Shown: piece by piece, positions 34,501 to 44,042 of the stretch
Layout: every line of letters starts with the position of its first letter
How positions within the stretch are numbered: position 1 is the stretch's first letter
DNA from: Volutella citrinella
Lineage: Eukaryota > Ascomycota > Sordariomycetes > Hypocreales > Nectriaceae
Assembly (NCBI GenBank): GCA_034401135.1
Contig: JAWZSP010000006.1
Coordinates: 2,914,001-2,978,000 of the forward strand
Length of the DNA: 64,000 nt
Direction of reading: 5' to 3'
Position numbers and translations under genes: made by a program
The notes under the pieces: generated by a model
The model's database searches: none
The model's input: only the letters and a program-made list of their open reading frames with translations
Told to the model about the DNA's origin: nothing

Positions 34501-35710
34501 GTCAAGTACATGAAAAATGATACCCTCCCGCTTATTGCCACTGCCCACTTGGCCCTTTCAGACAACTATGGCCCGATGTCGCAAAGATGTAAGAACTGCA
34601 GCGGCCCTACTGGAGATTATGTTGACCAAATGCTGATTTTACCTCGTAGGCCTGAGGCTGGCAGCTCTGCATTCCCAGGCTGTGGATTTCCCCAAGACTG
34701 GAGAACCCGCAATTTTGCGCAGAGACCAGCAGCCTACCATCTGGCCTCATTTCATGGAGAAAAAGCGCCAGTACCGCTCAAAAAACGCCCTGGGTGCGAT
34801 ATATGACAGAGTGGTCAACAGAAGAGACGTCCAGTTCAAGCCGGTGTGGGGAAGCCCCTTTGATGAACGGGTTATTTCTCGCTATGAAATTGACGCTGAG
34901 ATGCGTGAGAGCGTCATCAGAATCAAGAAAGACTACGATACGTCCGTCCGACGCCTTTTGAACCAGCATCACTTGGAGACTGAGTTTGAGCTGTGGACTG
35001 GCTTCGCAATGTCCAAGCCTGCCATCGGGTCCGACTATAAGCGCCAAGAAGACATTGGCCGTGAATACGACGCCCTCAAGCATCGATTCCGGGACATTTG
35101 CTATGAGGCTGCAGGCGGAAAGGGCGGCGAGCAAATCAATCGCTTTGTCGCCGCCATGTACGTTGTCACGTCTGAGGAGAGCGCGACAGCAGTCAATGAG
35201 GATGGGGGCCGGGCCCATAGTGGCAACATGTCAGGCCGCATCCTGCAGGACCAAGGGCTGCAAACAAAGCTCATGCCGCTAATCAGCTTCCCCTGGATCT
35301 TCCCATGGGTCCTGGCCCGTATTGCCCTCGGCGGGCGTTACAACCCCACTGAGTCCTTGTTGACGGGCGCACATCGCCTGCCTGGTCGCCCACCCTCACC
35401 GAATCAACAGCCGCCTCCAGGCATCGGGGGATCGATCGAAGATCTGGGCCCAGATGTTCAGCAGAAGGACACAGTAGCCTATAGCGAACCGCCACCACCG
35501 TCGCTGCTTGAACAAATCGAGGCATCGGAAATCGACCAACACGATAATGTTACATCGGAGCCACAAACTGAAGATCGATCTAGCCGTCGCGATGAAGAAG
35601 AAACCGGAGATGCCACACACACACAGACAGCAGGCGGAGCAGACGCACAGGAAGCTAGTGCCATTGCTAGGTTGGAAATTCTCATGGGAGGAGGGTTTGA
35701 GGAAGAGTGA
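31540..35710 (+). CDS. Cellular RNA-dependent RNA polymerase (SAD-1/Rdp1 type)
   Basis: Makes double-stranded RNA from single-stranded templates for small-RNA silencing. It belongs to the eukaryotic RDR family (QDE-1, SAD-1, Rdp1), not to the viral polymerases. Exons are 31540-31553 (14 nt), 31611-34588 and 34650-35710 (introns 57 and 61 nt), giving 1350 aa. An RRM-like N-terminal region (about 68-150, MIRLDGIPPD onward) precedes the double-barrel catalytic core. The catalytic GGDLDGDD motif is at about 919-926. The second junction is firm: it restores the RCLRLAALHSQAVDFPKTG block. The tiny first exon is tentative; it was chosen because the main frame has no ATG before about 31801 and this ATG joins in phase. 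The disordered tail is Pro-, Gln- and Glu-rich. The SAD-1 grouping is inferred from the RRM-like N-terminus. The gene is convergent with the dioxygenase, 224 bp apart. Confidence 0.9.
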
Positions 35711-35934
35711 GCAGTCAAGGGGTGTTCAGCTTTGGTGTTGCACAGAGCGGGGAAGAAAGTGATCATCGTAAAGGTCCCACGCGTAGTGCGCGGTACATTC
35801 AACACTTGCTCTCGGACTGGGTACGAAATGGACTAGTACCGGGCTACTAATTACTTCATGACATCCGAACACATCTACATTCGTGGCGTGCCTTGCCCGA
35901 AGGCAACGGAGGGTGTAGTTGGTGAATGGCTGAA

Positions 35935-37202
35935 TCATCGTTGAACACATAGGTCTGTGCGAAGGACCCATTTCTCACCCGCAGTGACCTCCCGCCCCTC
36001 GTGCTTGATACGATACATTAGCGTTCATCCATGTTTTCTCTTGCCAGCCCCGGGAAGCCGTATTTGAGAGGAAAGAGGAAACGCAGGCAAGAGACAACAT
36101 GTCGAGACAACTTCCCAAGAGGAGGGGCGGGACTTACAATCAGACAGTCGTCTCCATGCTTATGCAGGAGGAGCATCCCCGTTTCGGGGGCAATGGCAAT
36201 CGCTTCCTGAGGCACCTTGCGATCATGGGGGTAAAAGACAGTCTCGCCTCCCGCGCAGCCCTCTGCGGCCGAAGTCAAATACAGCAGGAGGGTCCATGTG
36301 GTTCGAACGGGACGAGGTGGATCTGACGGGAGGGTAAGACTGTTGGACTCGTCATCTAGCGGGAAGCGGGAGGCATTAGCAAGGGCGCCCTCAAATTGGA
36401 ACCACGAGTCAAGTGCATCGCAGAGGAGGGCCGGGCGGCAGGGACACGGATATGCGGGCTGCAGACATCTGTAGGTAGTTATGTCGGGCTGGACGGAGCT
36501 GGACGAGTGGCACTCCGACGAGGCCGCCGGATAGGCGCTGTGGCTGCTTGTGCAGCGTAACATGGAATAAACAAAGGCCGCCCAGAGTACTATACTTACA
36601 ATGACAGTCGAAGTACTGCCCCTTGGAGTATCTGTACACTCGGATATTGGGACTCAGTCCAACAGGTTCACCGCCCCTGCAAGGTCATCAGCACAAGAGC
36701 CTGTAATCTCGGCTAGGATGGAATTTCGTAGGGAAGCATATCATGCTTTCTTTTTGGGGGCTCAATGGTTGCTCCCGGGGGGCGGGGGGCCACAGCCTAC
36801 ACCGAGAATGGCACAGAGGCGGCAATATACGTACCAAGTGTCGTGGGCGTTTGCAGTGTCCAATATGGCTTGCTTGAGTCCCGTCTCCTCCCACAGGCGA
36901 GTCGCGAACCCTGGACTGTCCACCTGGAAACGGTCATTGACCCGCACTGCCTCACCTCGTTTTGGCCGTCCTGGCGTCGTCTGGAGAGGCAACGTCCGCA
37001 GAAAGGCGACGTAGTCTCGGCACAAGGAGCGGGGGAAGAATGAGGGGATTAGCAAGATCCTGGGCGTCGCGGGATGCTGCTGCGGGTCGAGGTGGACAAC
37101 GGGCAGATGAGGCTTGAAAGGCGGCCAGTTGGGAGCGACAGCCGGTGGTGGTTGCTGAGGTGCAGGCTGCGGTTTGGGCTTGCTGCCCTTTGGCTTGGCC
37201 AT
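35935..37202 (-). CDS. 2-oxoglutarate/Fe(II)-dependent dioxygenase (prolyl 4-hydroxylase-like)
   Basis: Exons are 37202-36835, 36676-36600, 36355-36138 and 36003-35935 (introns 158, 244 and 134 nt), giving 243 aa. The double-stranded beta-helix signature is complete: iron ligands His148 and Asp150 (FDCHYDES), distal His222 (HEGREV) and the 2-oxoglutarate Arg236 (KWVLRTD). Other blocks are NIRVYRYSKGQ, WTLLLYLTS and GGETVFYPHD. The Pro/Lys-rich N-terminus (1-35) has no signal peptide, so the protein is probably cytosolic or nuclear. His222 is the first codon of the last exon, so missplicing there would abolish the metal site. The substrate is unknown; relatives are annotated as P4H-like oxygenases. 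The 244-nt intron is long for this window but joins in phase. Confidence 0.86.
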
Positions 37203-38665
37203 GGTGACAGTGATCTGAAGCCGAGGGAGGGTGGCGGGGGGAGGTAGATCTAATATTAGCGAGACCTGGATAGCGATTTAGTGTACATGTTCACCCCACC
37301 CAACATTATGGAAACGTGACCAAAGCAAGCAAGCCAAAGGGGTAATTCCACCAGCAGAACGAAGCCAAGAGAAGAAATGGAGGCAGGGGATGGAAATCGA
37401 GGTTGAGAATCGGGCTGTCCTTAGCGGCTGCTTGGCGGCGGCATGGGAGCGGACCCGCGAAGAGACAAATGCGGATGCTACGACGACACGAGACGCTGAT
37501 CCCGCAAGACCTCGTGGAGAAGTAGATGACGACCGGGAAGCTTCCGGGCGCTGGCTAGTTGAGACAAAAAAACATAAACATAGGGCCGCCGTATTGCTTT
37601 TGACAACCAACTTGGGTAGCATGCAGCAGGATCACTACAGTCTCTGCATCACAGCCGCACAACACTAGTTGCCCTATATCCCGAAGCGACAGCGCGATTG
37701 ATTAGTGCGGTGTCGGGGGTATCGACTTGCTACGTACAGCAAAGTAAATCAGTGACAGTGCGAAGGGCTCTGGCAGGAGGAAAAAAGACAAAAAGGCGGC
37801 GGCAACCGAGCCTTTGGTTGGTTTCGACTTGGGTCAGGACGTCAATGGCTGTCTCGTGGGTGTGATGAGAGCGGCGTCGAGTGCTGGTGGTGGTGGTGGG
37901 ATTGCGGCTCGAATCGTTCTAAGGGAGCTGTGGCCACCACCCCGAGAGATGCATGCGCTCTGTTGCTCCTGCCTCTGTTGACGTTGCCCGCCAAGCCCAC
38001 ACACCAACGACATGCGAGGAAGGTAGTGTTGCTATTCTCGGCGGAAGACTTGCAGCCACATCTTACAGATATAGGTACCTATACAGTACGGATTATGGTC
38101 TATACGAAATGCCATTTGACAAAGCACAGCTACCGACGGAGTAGGTCCCAATAACCTTGTCCTGGCGCGCGTCAGCCGTGTTTGCCAGCCATGACTAAAA
38201 TTGAAATCCCCGACCAGACGCCTGCCTTGACGGGGTAAGACATTCTGACATTCTCAGAGCTCACGCACATCCGACGCAGTAGCGCCGTTTGAGATGCGAC
38301 CGCCGACGGGACATGGAGGGTAGGGGGTTTGCCTGGTCGAGATGGATGGACGGACAGGGATGGTTTGCGATGCAATTCAACATGCACTGCTCTGGCATCA
38401 AAGTGATGTGTGTACAGACAGCGTCACAGTAACAGAGTCCCGTCCTTGGTCTCTGGACGCCATCGGTCCCGACGGGCGGCAAAAATTGCTTCTGTTGCCA
38501 ACTGCACCCTGTCTGAGGCGATGCAGAAACTCTGCCAGCATGGTTTGTCTCAGAAGAAAGCAAGACCGCTTGCAGTGGAGGACTCCGGCGCTTTATTAAG
38601 GCTGATGAGGCCGACCGCCATCAGAGTCAATCATCTTCAGCTGGTAAAGAACACTCGATTTGAAA
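37203..38665. other. Divergent intergenic region
   Basis: About 1.46 kb between the divergent dioxygenase and orphan secreted-protein genes. It has only short frames with no recognisable content. Both promoters should be here. Confidence 0.6.
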
Positions 38666-39520
38666 ATGTTCGTCAGCTTCGCCCTCCTGGCCATCGCCCG
38701 CGCCCTGGGCGAGACACCAGAGCAAGATGCCCCGCCAGCCAGAGTCTACCTTTCATCCAATGCGAGGGTGACCCAGGCAGTTGATCGCTTTCAGGTTCTT
38801 TGGAGCGACTGGGTTGTTTGCAGCCGGATCCAGTTTGAGGACCCGTACCCGGAACTCAGCAAACTGTATAGCAGGACGGCACGAGTCATGGCTGCCTCGT
38901 CTGCAGTCTTCTCTGACCTCCGAACACGACTTCCCGCCCGCAGACGCACCGCGTTTTCAACCAACAGACTTACCAAGATCCTGAAAACTGCCCGCAAGGC
39001 CATAGTCTCTGGGCAGCGAATCTCACATCTCGATGCTGCTCAAAAGTGGGAGATGCCAGACCCTCCGCAAGGGCTGGCGCCTAGCGACCAAGCCATGCTG
39101 GAATATGAACGAAGAAAACGCTTCAACGACAGGGCCACCGAGCTGATGGAAAGAAGAAAGAAGCCACTGCAGTGCTGTATGTTCCTGGCTCTCGCGATAT
39201 ACCAGCTGTTGCATGGTGACGAACTTCACGACTTCGTGGCGGCATACGAGGATGAGGTGGTTCGCGAAACATTCAGTCGAGCGCTCTCAGTTGATGATGC
39301 TAGAATCTACGAAAACATCCAACTAAAGGAGCACTGCCGAGAAGAACTGGTGCCTTCCTTAAACCGAGTCCCAAGAGAGCAGATTCCCTTTGCGGACATC
39401 AGTTGCTTCCCTCGCTTTGACCGCAATCCAATGGAAATTGGAGCGCCAATGGTGGGCAACCAGAGCCGTCTTGGAAGTGAGCTTAAGAGGGGACTGGAAT
39501 CGAATAACAAGGTGGACTAA
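38666..39520 (+). CDS. Orphan predicted secreted protein
   Basis: An intronless frame of 284 aa from the ATG at 38666. The N-terminus (MFVSFALLAIARALGE) looks like a signal peptide with likely cleavage near residue 15. The mature part is charged and mostly helical, with five cysteines and a Lys/Arg/Glu-rich middle (about 145-170). A second hydrophobic stretch (CCMFLALAIYQLLHG) at about 173-187 could be a buried helix or a membrane segment. I do not recognise a family. A lineage-specific secreted protein or effector is one possibility, inferred only from the leader and lack of recognisable domains. The single exon and modest size make a chance frame unlikely but not impossible. Confidence 0.6.
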   Translation: MFVSFALLAIARALGETPEQDAPPARVYLSSNARVTQAVDRFQVLWSDWVVCSRIQFEDPYPELSKLYSRTARVMAASSAVFSDLRTRLPARRRTAFSTNRLTKILKTARKAIVSGQRISHLDAAQKWEMPDPPQGLAPSDQAMLEYERRKRFNDRATELMERRKKPLQCCMFLALAIYQLLHGDELHDFVAAYEDEVVRETFSRALSVDDARIYENIQLKEHCREELVPSLNRVPREQIPFADISCFPRFDRNPMEIGAPMVGNQSRLGSELKRGLESNNKVD

Positions 39521-39995
39521 CATAAGAATTCACAGTTGAAGAATGCGAATATATCGGATTGAATCGAAATAATACTCCGCAGCATCGTACTTGAACAGAA
39601 GATGCTGCAGCACGCGAAGTACCACAGAGCCGCCGAGCAATTCGACGTTGGATGATGATGAGGGAAGGCCTTTCGGTGAATCAAATAAATAGGTACCCAT
39701 ATAGTGCGCTTTGAAACATGTTGCAGGCTGGTGCATCGCATTATTTCCATTCTGGCAGAGCATGTCATCAATTGTGAAGTTGAGACTCCTCAACTGCTAG
39801 ACCGGTGACGAAGTTGAGTATGCATGTACCCGAGTAAATGCTACTACCGGAGTGGCGATTTTCTCCAAAGGCTGATCGGCTTCCTGCATCAAAAACGCAG
39901 CGAGACAGTCAAGTGTAGCCAGTTGCTTTGGTCCGCCGCGAACGCGTGAAAATCATTCACTCCTCCCTCGCCAATTGAACTGTCGCTTGTTGCCA
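39521..39995. other. Intergenic, Aim11 promoter
   Basis: A 475-bp, relatively AT-rich spacer between two genes on the plus strand. Only short minus-strand frames (84-87 codons) are present, with no domain content. Confidence 0.6.
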
Positions 39996-40526
39996 ATGGC
40001 CAGCGCCTTCGCCATGACGGACGACGCAAACTCGCCACCACAAGCCGCCCAGGCTCCTCCAGCACACGCGCCGCCGTGGCAGCGCCAGTTCAAGCAGCTG
40101 GGCCTTTTCTTCGCCGGCGCGGGCTTCATGGCCGCCTCGGTGGCCGTGTCCCGGCGTGCAGTGGTACGGAGGCGACTTGACTCGGTCCCAAAATTTTACA
40201 TCTCCAATCGCAACCCGATCCTGTTTGATTCGTCGGATCGCTCAGCACTCGCCGCCCAGGCCCTCGGCCTGGCCACCCTCAACGTGATGAGCTTTGCCGT
40301 CCTTCTCACCGGCGGTATTTCCTGGGCCTTTGACCTCAGCTCCCTCAAGGAGCTGGAGACCCGGAGCCGGGCTGTCATTCGCAGAGACGGCGTCGCCAGC
40401 CCGGAAGACGAGGCCGAGCTGGAGAAGATGATGGGGGACCTGATGGCTCGGTTTGGCATGGAAAAGCCGGCCGAGAAGCCACAGGAGCCCAGCAGCGACA
40501 AGAAAGAAAGCCCCAAGTCGGACTGA
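39996..40526 (+). CDS. AIM11: Mitochondrial protein Aim11
   Basis: Fungal membrane protein whose loss alters mitochondrial genome inheritance in yeast; its molecular role is unknown. It is intronless, 176 aa from the ATG at 39996; an ATG six codons further in is possible. Two membrane segments are visible, at about 36-54 (LGLFFAGAGFMAASVAV) and 94-113 (LNVMSFAVLLTGGISWAF). The family blocks RRAVVRR, PKFY and WAFDLSSLKELE are present. The C-terminus is acidic, then Lys/Pro/Ser-rich. Length and architecture fit the family. Confidence 0.85.
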   Translation: MASAFAMTDDANSPPQAAQAPPAHAPPWQRQFKQLGLFFAGAGFMAASVAVSRRAVVRRRLDSVPKFYISNRNPILFDSSDRSALAAQALGLATLNVMSFAVLLTGGISWAFDLSSLKELETRSRAVIRRDGVASPEDEAELEKMMGDLMARFGMEKPAEKPQEPSSDKKESPKSD

Positions 40527-41712
40527 ACCCCCCTCCACCCCATCTCTCAAGAGCGAATGGGCCTAGAACCCTTCGCCTTTCGTCCCAACATCCCGGCATG
40601 TATCGGCTTGGTGGACGTGTACAAAATGGCGGACCAGGGCAGCCAACCGACCAAAGGCTGGCCCCGGTTCACAACGCCTGTATTATTTACGCAAGCACAG
40701 TGTAGCGACAATGATATCTGTTCCCCCTCCTTCTAAGAACACCCCCTTCTACTGACTGACCCTAACCCGGTCGCCTGGTTCAGCCCGGCACCCTAGCCAC
40801 TACTGGTTGGTTGGCCGAATTATATGTGTGGTGCCTGCGGGCTGTGTGATGCATTTGCAGCAGGTGATCGATGGTGGTGGACGGCCGGAGCTTCCCTCAT
40901 CGCCAATGCCAAAAGAAACTATTAGGCTCCTGATTTAGCAAGCCACTCTATCGGCGGCGACTCTCTTGCTGGCTCGATACGACTCCCCGTGGATGGCACG
41001 CAAAGGACCAGGCGTAGCGGGACCACCCGTGTGTGGTGGTACTGGGCACTGACTGGCACCCGTGATTCCGTCGACTATGTTTCTTCAGCCAGTGACAGTC
41101 ATGGTGAATGAAAGCAGCGAATAACTTGGGCCCGACTCAGATGGGCGAATCCCGGCCTCGACAAAGCAAGCAGCGGCGCTTTTGGCCACCGAATTGGAGC
41201 AGGCCCTCGAACTCGAAAAGCAAACCTGATCCACCCCAGTCAGCAAAGGTGTGGAAAGAAAATGCCAATGTGTGTGTGGCATCCTTCGCCATGGCGAACG
41301 CCCCATGGTCGCAATCGGCGATAGGCCTCCAGGGATGGACGGGGACGGAGATGGCTCGCCTTGCCGTGTCTTGGTCTCGGCCATCCCCTGCTCACGTCGC
41401 CAGCCCACCCATTTCATAAGTTGGGCTGTGTACCCCGTACCAGCCAGATGGTAAACCACCCCCGCAATTGCAGCCAAACTACAGCTACTAGCAGCATGTA
41501 GTTTGCTTTAGGGCACCAAGGGTTTAAACCCCAAGTGTAATGCGTCGATTCCTGTGACACAGCACTGCTTATTATGCCAGTGAAACACGCCCTGACACGC
41601 TACCGCAGCGGCGGCTCCAGAGGCGACTGCGTAGCCACGTCCAGAGAGCGCGCATCCAGGTGGGCAACTCGTTCGAGGGTGGCATCGGCCAAGACCACCA
41701 TGCATGTCTACC

Positions 41713-41736
41713 GGGGGAGGGGAGGGGAGGGGAGGG
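41713..41736 (+). repeat. G-rich tandem tract, G-quadruplex prone
   Basis: Five runs of three to five G are each separated by a single A (a GGGGA unit repeated). Four or more G-runs with one-base loops are a strong intramolecular G-quadruplex pattern. The tract lies 195 bp upstream of the next start codon and about 67 bp before a TATA-like element. Confidence 0.85.
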
Positions 41737-41802
41737 CCAGGCCTTGGGCCCGTCATGCCTGCTTGAACTGCTGGCAAATTGGAGTCCCTGTACGGACCTC
41801 CA

Positions 41803-41808
41803 TATATA
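41803..41808 (+). promoter_or_regulatory. TATA-like element
   Basis: TATATA lies 123 bp upstream of the ATG at 41931. The spacing fits a transcription start near 41830-41850 and supports that ATG as the start. Confidence 0.45.
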
Positions 41809-41930
41809 CCCAACTGACTTGCCCGAGTTACTCGTCTTTGCTGGTTTCCCCATTGCCTCTTCTTTCCCTCTGCCCATTGTATCGATACGATCCTCTATTA
41901 GACAACTGTCGTGGCGTTACTAACCCCGGC

Positions 41931-43520
41931 ATGGCTGAAGTGGAACCTGACTTCCATATTCGAGTCTGGAGGTACACGTACTCCAAGGAGCTTGACTCAG
42001 ACAGCATCTTCCTCCACTCGCCCCAGCAGTCCAACGACGAGGGTTGCGATGCTCTTGTGGTTCGCCAAGCCAACTCGGGGGCTGAGAACATGGTCTGGGC
42101 GGAAGGGGACCCATCGAAGTTCACCAGGTGCGACTTGAAGTCGAAGCCTACATTGAGGGATGATGCCCACGGTGTCATCATCCGTGACGGCCACTCCACC
42201 ACTACCCCAATCAAGCCCGGAGAGGAGGCCAGCGTCCATCACTACAAGCGTGGAAACAGGATCTGGGTTGCGCGCGGCCTCGTCCCAGCTAGGGACTTGG
42301 CGGAAGAAGATGACCGCATCCCGGTGATCGAGATTGAAACGCTTGTCTCGTTTGACATCCCCTTTCGGTACATCTGCTTCGTCCCACAGCTCTGCAAACG
42401 AGATGACTCGGCTGAAATTCACGCAATCGCACCTGGACCGCTTCTTGAGTCATTTGTTGGGAAGCGCAAACTGAAGATGCGAATATACTTTCAATGGCCT
42501 GCCGACCACCCTGATAAAATCACTTACGCCTGGCTCAACAAAGCAGACAAGGCCGACATGAAGACGATGAAATCGTTCAGGAAGCTGGCGGGCGCGGACC
42601 GCAAGAAACAGGCCTTTCGAAACCAGTGGGAGGTCCTTACCAACCAATTCTCGCAACTGGGCCTCCTATTCGGCGACGACATCATCCAGGGAGACGACGA
42701 CCGATTCGAAACATCTAGCGAGGACAGCTCGGGAGAAGATCTCTCCCTCCATTGGCGGACTGGGCCGATACCAAACGCCGACAACCCGGACATCACCCCT
42801 GACACCCAGGCGAGCGCTAGAACTGGAGCGTACTGCAACGAGAACCCGTGTTCAGCCTTCAACAACCCCGAGCTTGATCTGGTGGCCTCCCTGATCGGAG
42901 GCTATCGCTGGATGGAGCACTACCACGTCCAAGACGGAGACCTTCACGTGTGCCCCCGAGGCGAGCAACACCACGGACACTGCGTTCTCCGAGACAACAG
43001 AACTAGATGTGCCTATGCGAATGACCGGGGACGACATACTTGCTGCAGGCCGAGGGGCAACCAGATGCTGCCAGAGCCACACGGAGACCCAAACGACGTC
43101 GTGCTGCCCCTCTGGCCGGCCGGGGCCTCTGACGAATACTTCATCGACGTCTCGAGCAATATCCGAACAAGACAGGAGCTGACGGACCGAGACGATGAAC
43201 CCCCCGAAATGCAGCACCTACATCTACAAATGATGGCTCCGGACACTTCGAGCCCAGCCACGCTTGCTCAGCATAGTACCGCTGCCATGCAACAAAGTCT
43301 GGTCGGCATGGTGGCAGGAGAAGCAGTGGCGGAGACAAGGCCACCCACGTTTGGTGAGGTCTTGGACGCAACATTGGCCGCTTCTCTCGGCCAGCTCCCG
43401 GACGATGCCTTCTCAAATACGCACTTCATCCCCCCGAACCTCGTCCCCGTCGTCGGTGGCTTTTTGGACCCAGCCACGGGCTTCGTCTCCGAAGACCAAA
43501 ACCCTGGAGTGAGGCTTTGA
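41931..43520 (+). CDS. Orphan 529-aa protein with a Cys/His-rich segment
   Basis: A single open frame of 529 aa. I do not recognise it. Residues 1-210 look folded (aromatic-rich, starting MAEVEPDFHIRVWRY). They include repeated hydrophobic blocks such as IPVIEIETLVSFDIPFRYI and a Lys-rich stretch at about 200-220. Around residues 305-370 is a Cys/His-rich segment, with YCNENPC, HVCPRGEQHHGHC, RCAYANDRGRHTCC and similar, which may bind metal. The C-terminal 130 residues are acidic and disordered-looking. The start was chosen at the ATG after the TATA-like element; a TACTAAC sequence at about 41918 leaves room for a 5' intron. The length without stops supports a real gene. Its function is unknown. 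Confidence 0.62.
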   Translation: MAEVEPDFHIRVWRYTYSKELDSDSIFLHSPQQSNDEGCDALVVRQANSGAENMVWAEGDPSKFTRCDLKSKPTLRDDAHGVIIRDGHSTTTPIKPGEEASVHHYKRGNRIWVARGLVPARDLAEEDDRIPVIEIETLVSFDIPFRYICFVPQLCKRDDSAEIHAIAPGPLLESFVGKRKLKMRIYFQWPADHPDKITYAWLNKADKADMKTMKSFRKLAGADRKKQAFRNQWEVLTNQFSQLGLLFGDDIIQGDDDRFETSSEDSSGEDLSLHWRTGPIPNADNPDITPDTQASARTGAYCNENPCSAFNNPELDLVASLIGGYRWMEHYHVQDGDLHVCPRGEQHHGHCVLRDNRTRCAYANDRGRHTCCRPRGNQMLPEPHGDPNDVVLPLWPAGASDEYFIDVSSNIRTRQELTDRDDEPPEMQHLHLQMMAPDTSSPATLAQHSTAAMQQSLVGMVAGEAVAETRPPTFGEVLDATLAASLGQLPDDAFSNTHFIPPNLVPVVGGFLDPATGFVSEDQNPGVRL

Positions 43521-44042
43521 ATGCGCCAGTCTGGATTTCCCCGTCTGATTGATTGATTCACCTGCAATTTCTCCGACGCCTCCTATAATCGGCCCGCACA
43601 CGCACTTTGCACAAGTCCCTACCTACTCAACAAGCTGTGCGACATGCAGCCTTGTAGCGCGACGGCTTTCTCTCACAAGACGTTTACAACTGTACATCAT
43701 CACCGGGTTATTACACTTCCATACGCAGTTGGGCGGCTAAAACTTGTTTCTTCCTTTCGGCATTGGGTTGCTGTCAGGCTACAGTGGCGTTTTCGCGACA
43801 TTCATGATGCTTAATGATGGTCATGCTGTTTCACCAGCAAATTAATTACAAAATACGCCATTGTTTCATAGCCAAATTCTCATTACTGCTACGTGATTCC
43901 CATATTACAATTGCCTCAAGACATACGTATAACCCTGCCCAAGCCCGCCCACTCCTACCAATCCGGATTCATTCAAAACCCCAAAGCAATGCAGTAACGC
44001 CCTATTGTCACACTCGATTCCTATCCTCTCACAAGCCCTGCT
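43521..44042. other. Intergenic between convergent genes
   Basis: This 522-bp spacer holds the 3' flanks of the orphan gene and of the myosin gene. Nothing else was seen. Confidence 0.6.

Larger units (their letters stand above)
40527..41930. other. Intergenic region with a G-rich tract and TATA box
   Basis: About 1.4 kb between two genes on the plus strand. It holds a CCCTAACCC sequence near 40753, a G-quadruplex-prone tract at 41713-41736 and a TATA-like element at 41803-41808. The frame of the next gene is open upstream to 41574, but the TATA position argues that this part is not translated. Confidence 0.6.

Noticed and set aside
31540..35710. RdRP as an integrated viral polymerase
   Set aside because: The GGDLDGDD motif, double-barrel family blocks and introns are those of cellular silencing polymerases, not RNA viruses.
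41574..41930. 119-codon upstream extension of the orphan 529-aa protein
   Set aside because: It contains the G-rich tract and a TATA-like element and reads as low-complexity sequence; the ATG at 41931 is a better start.
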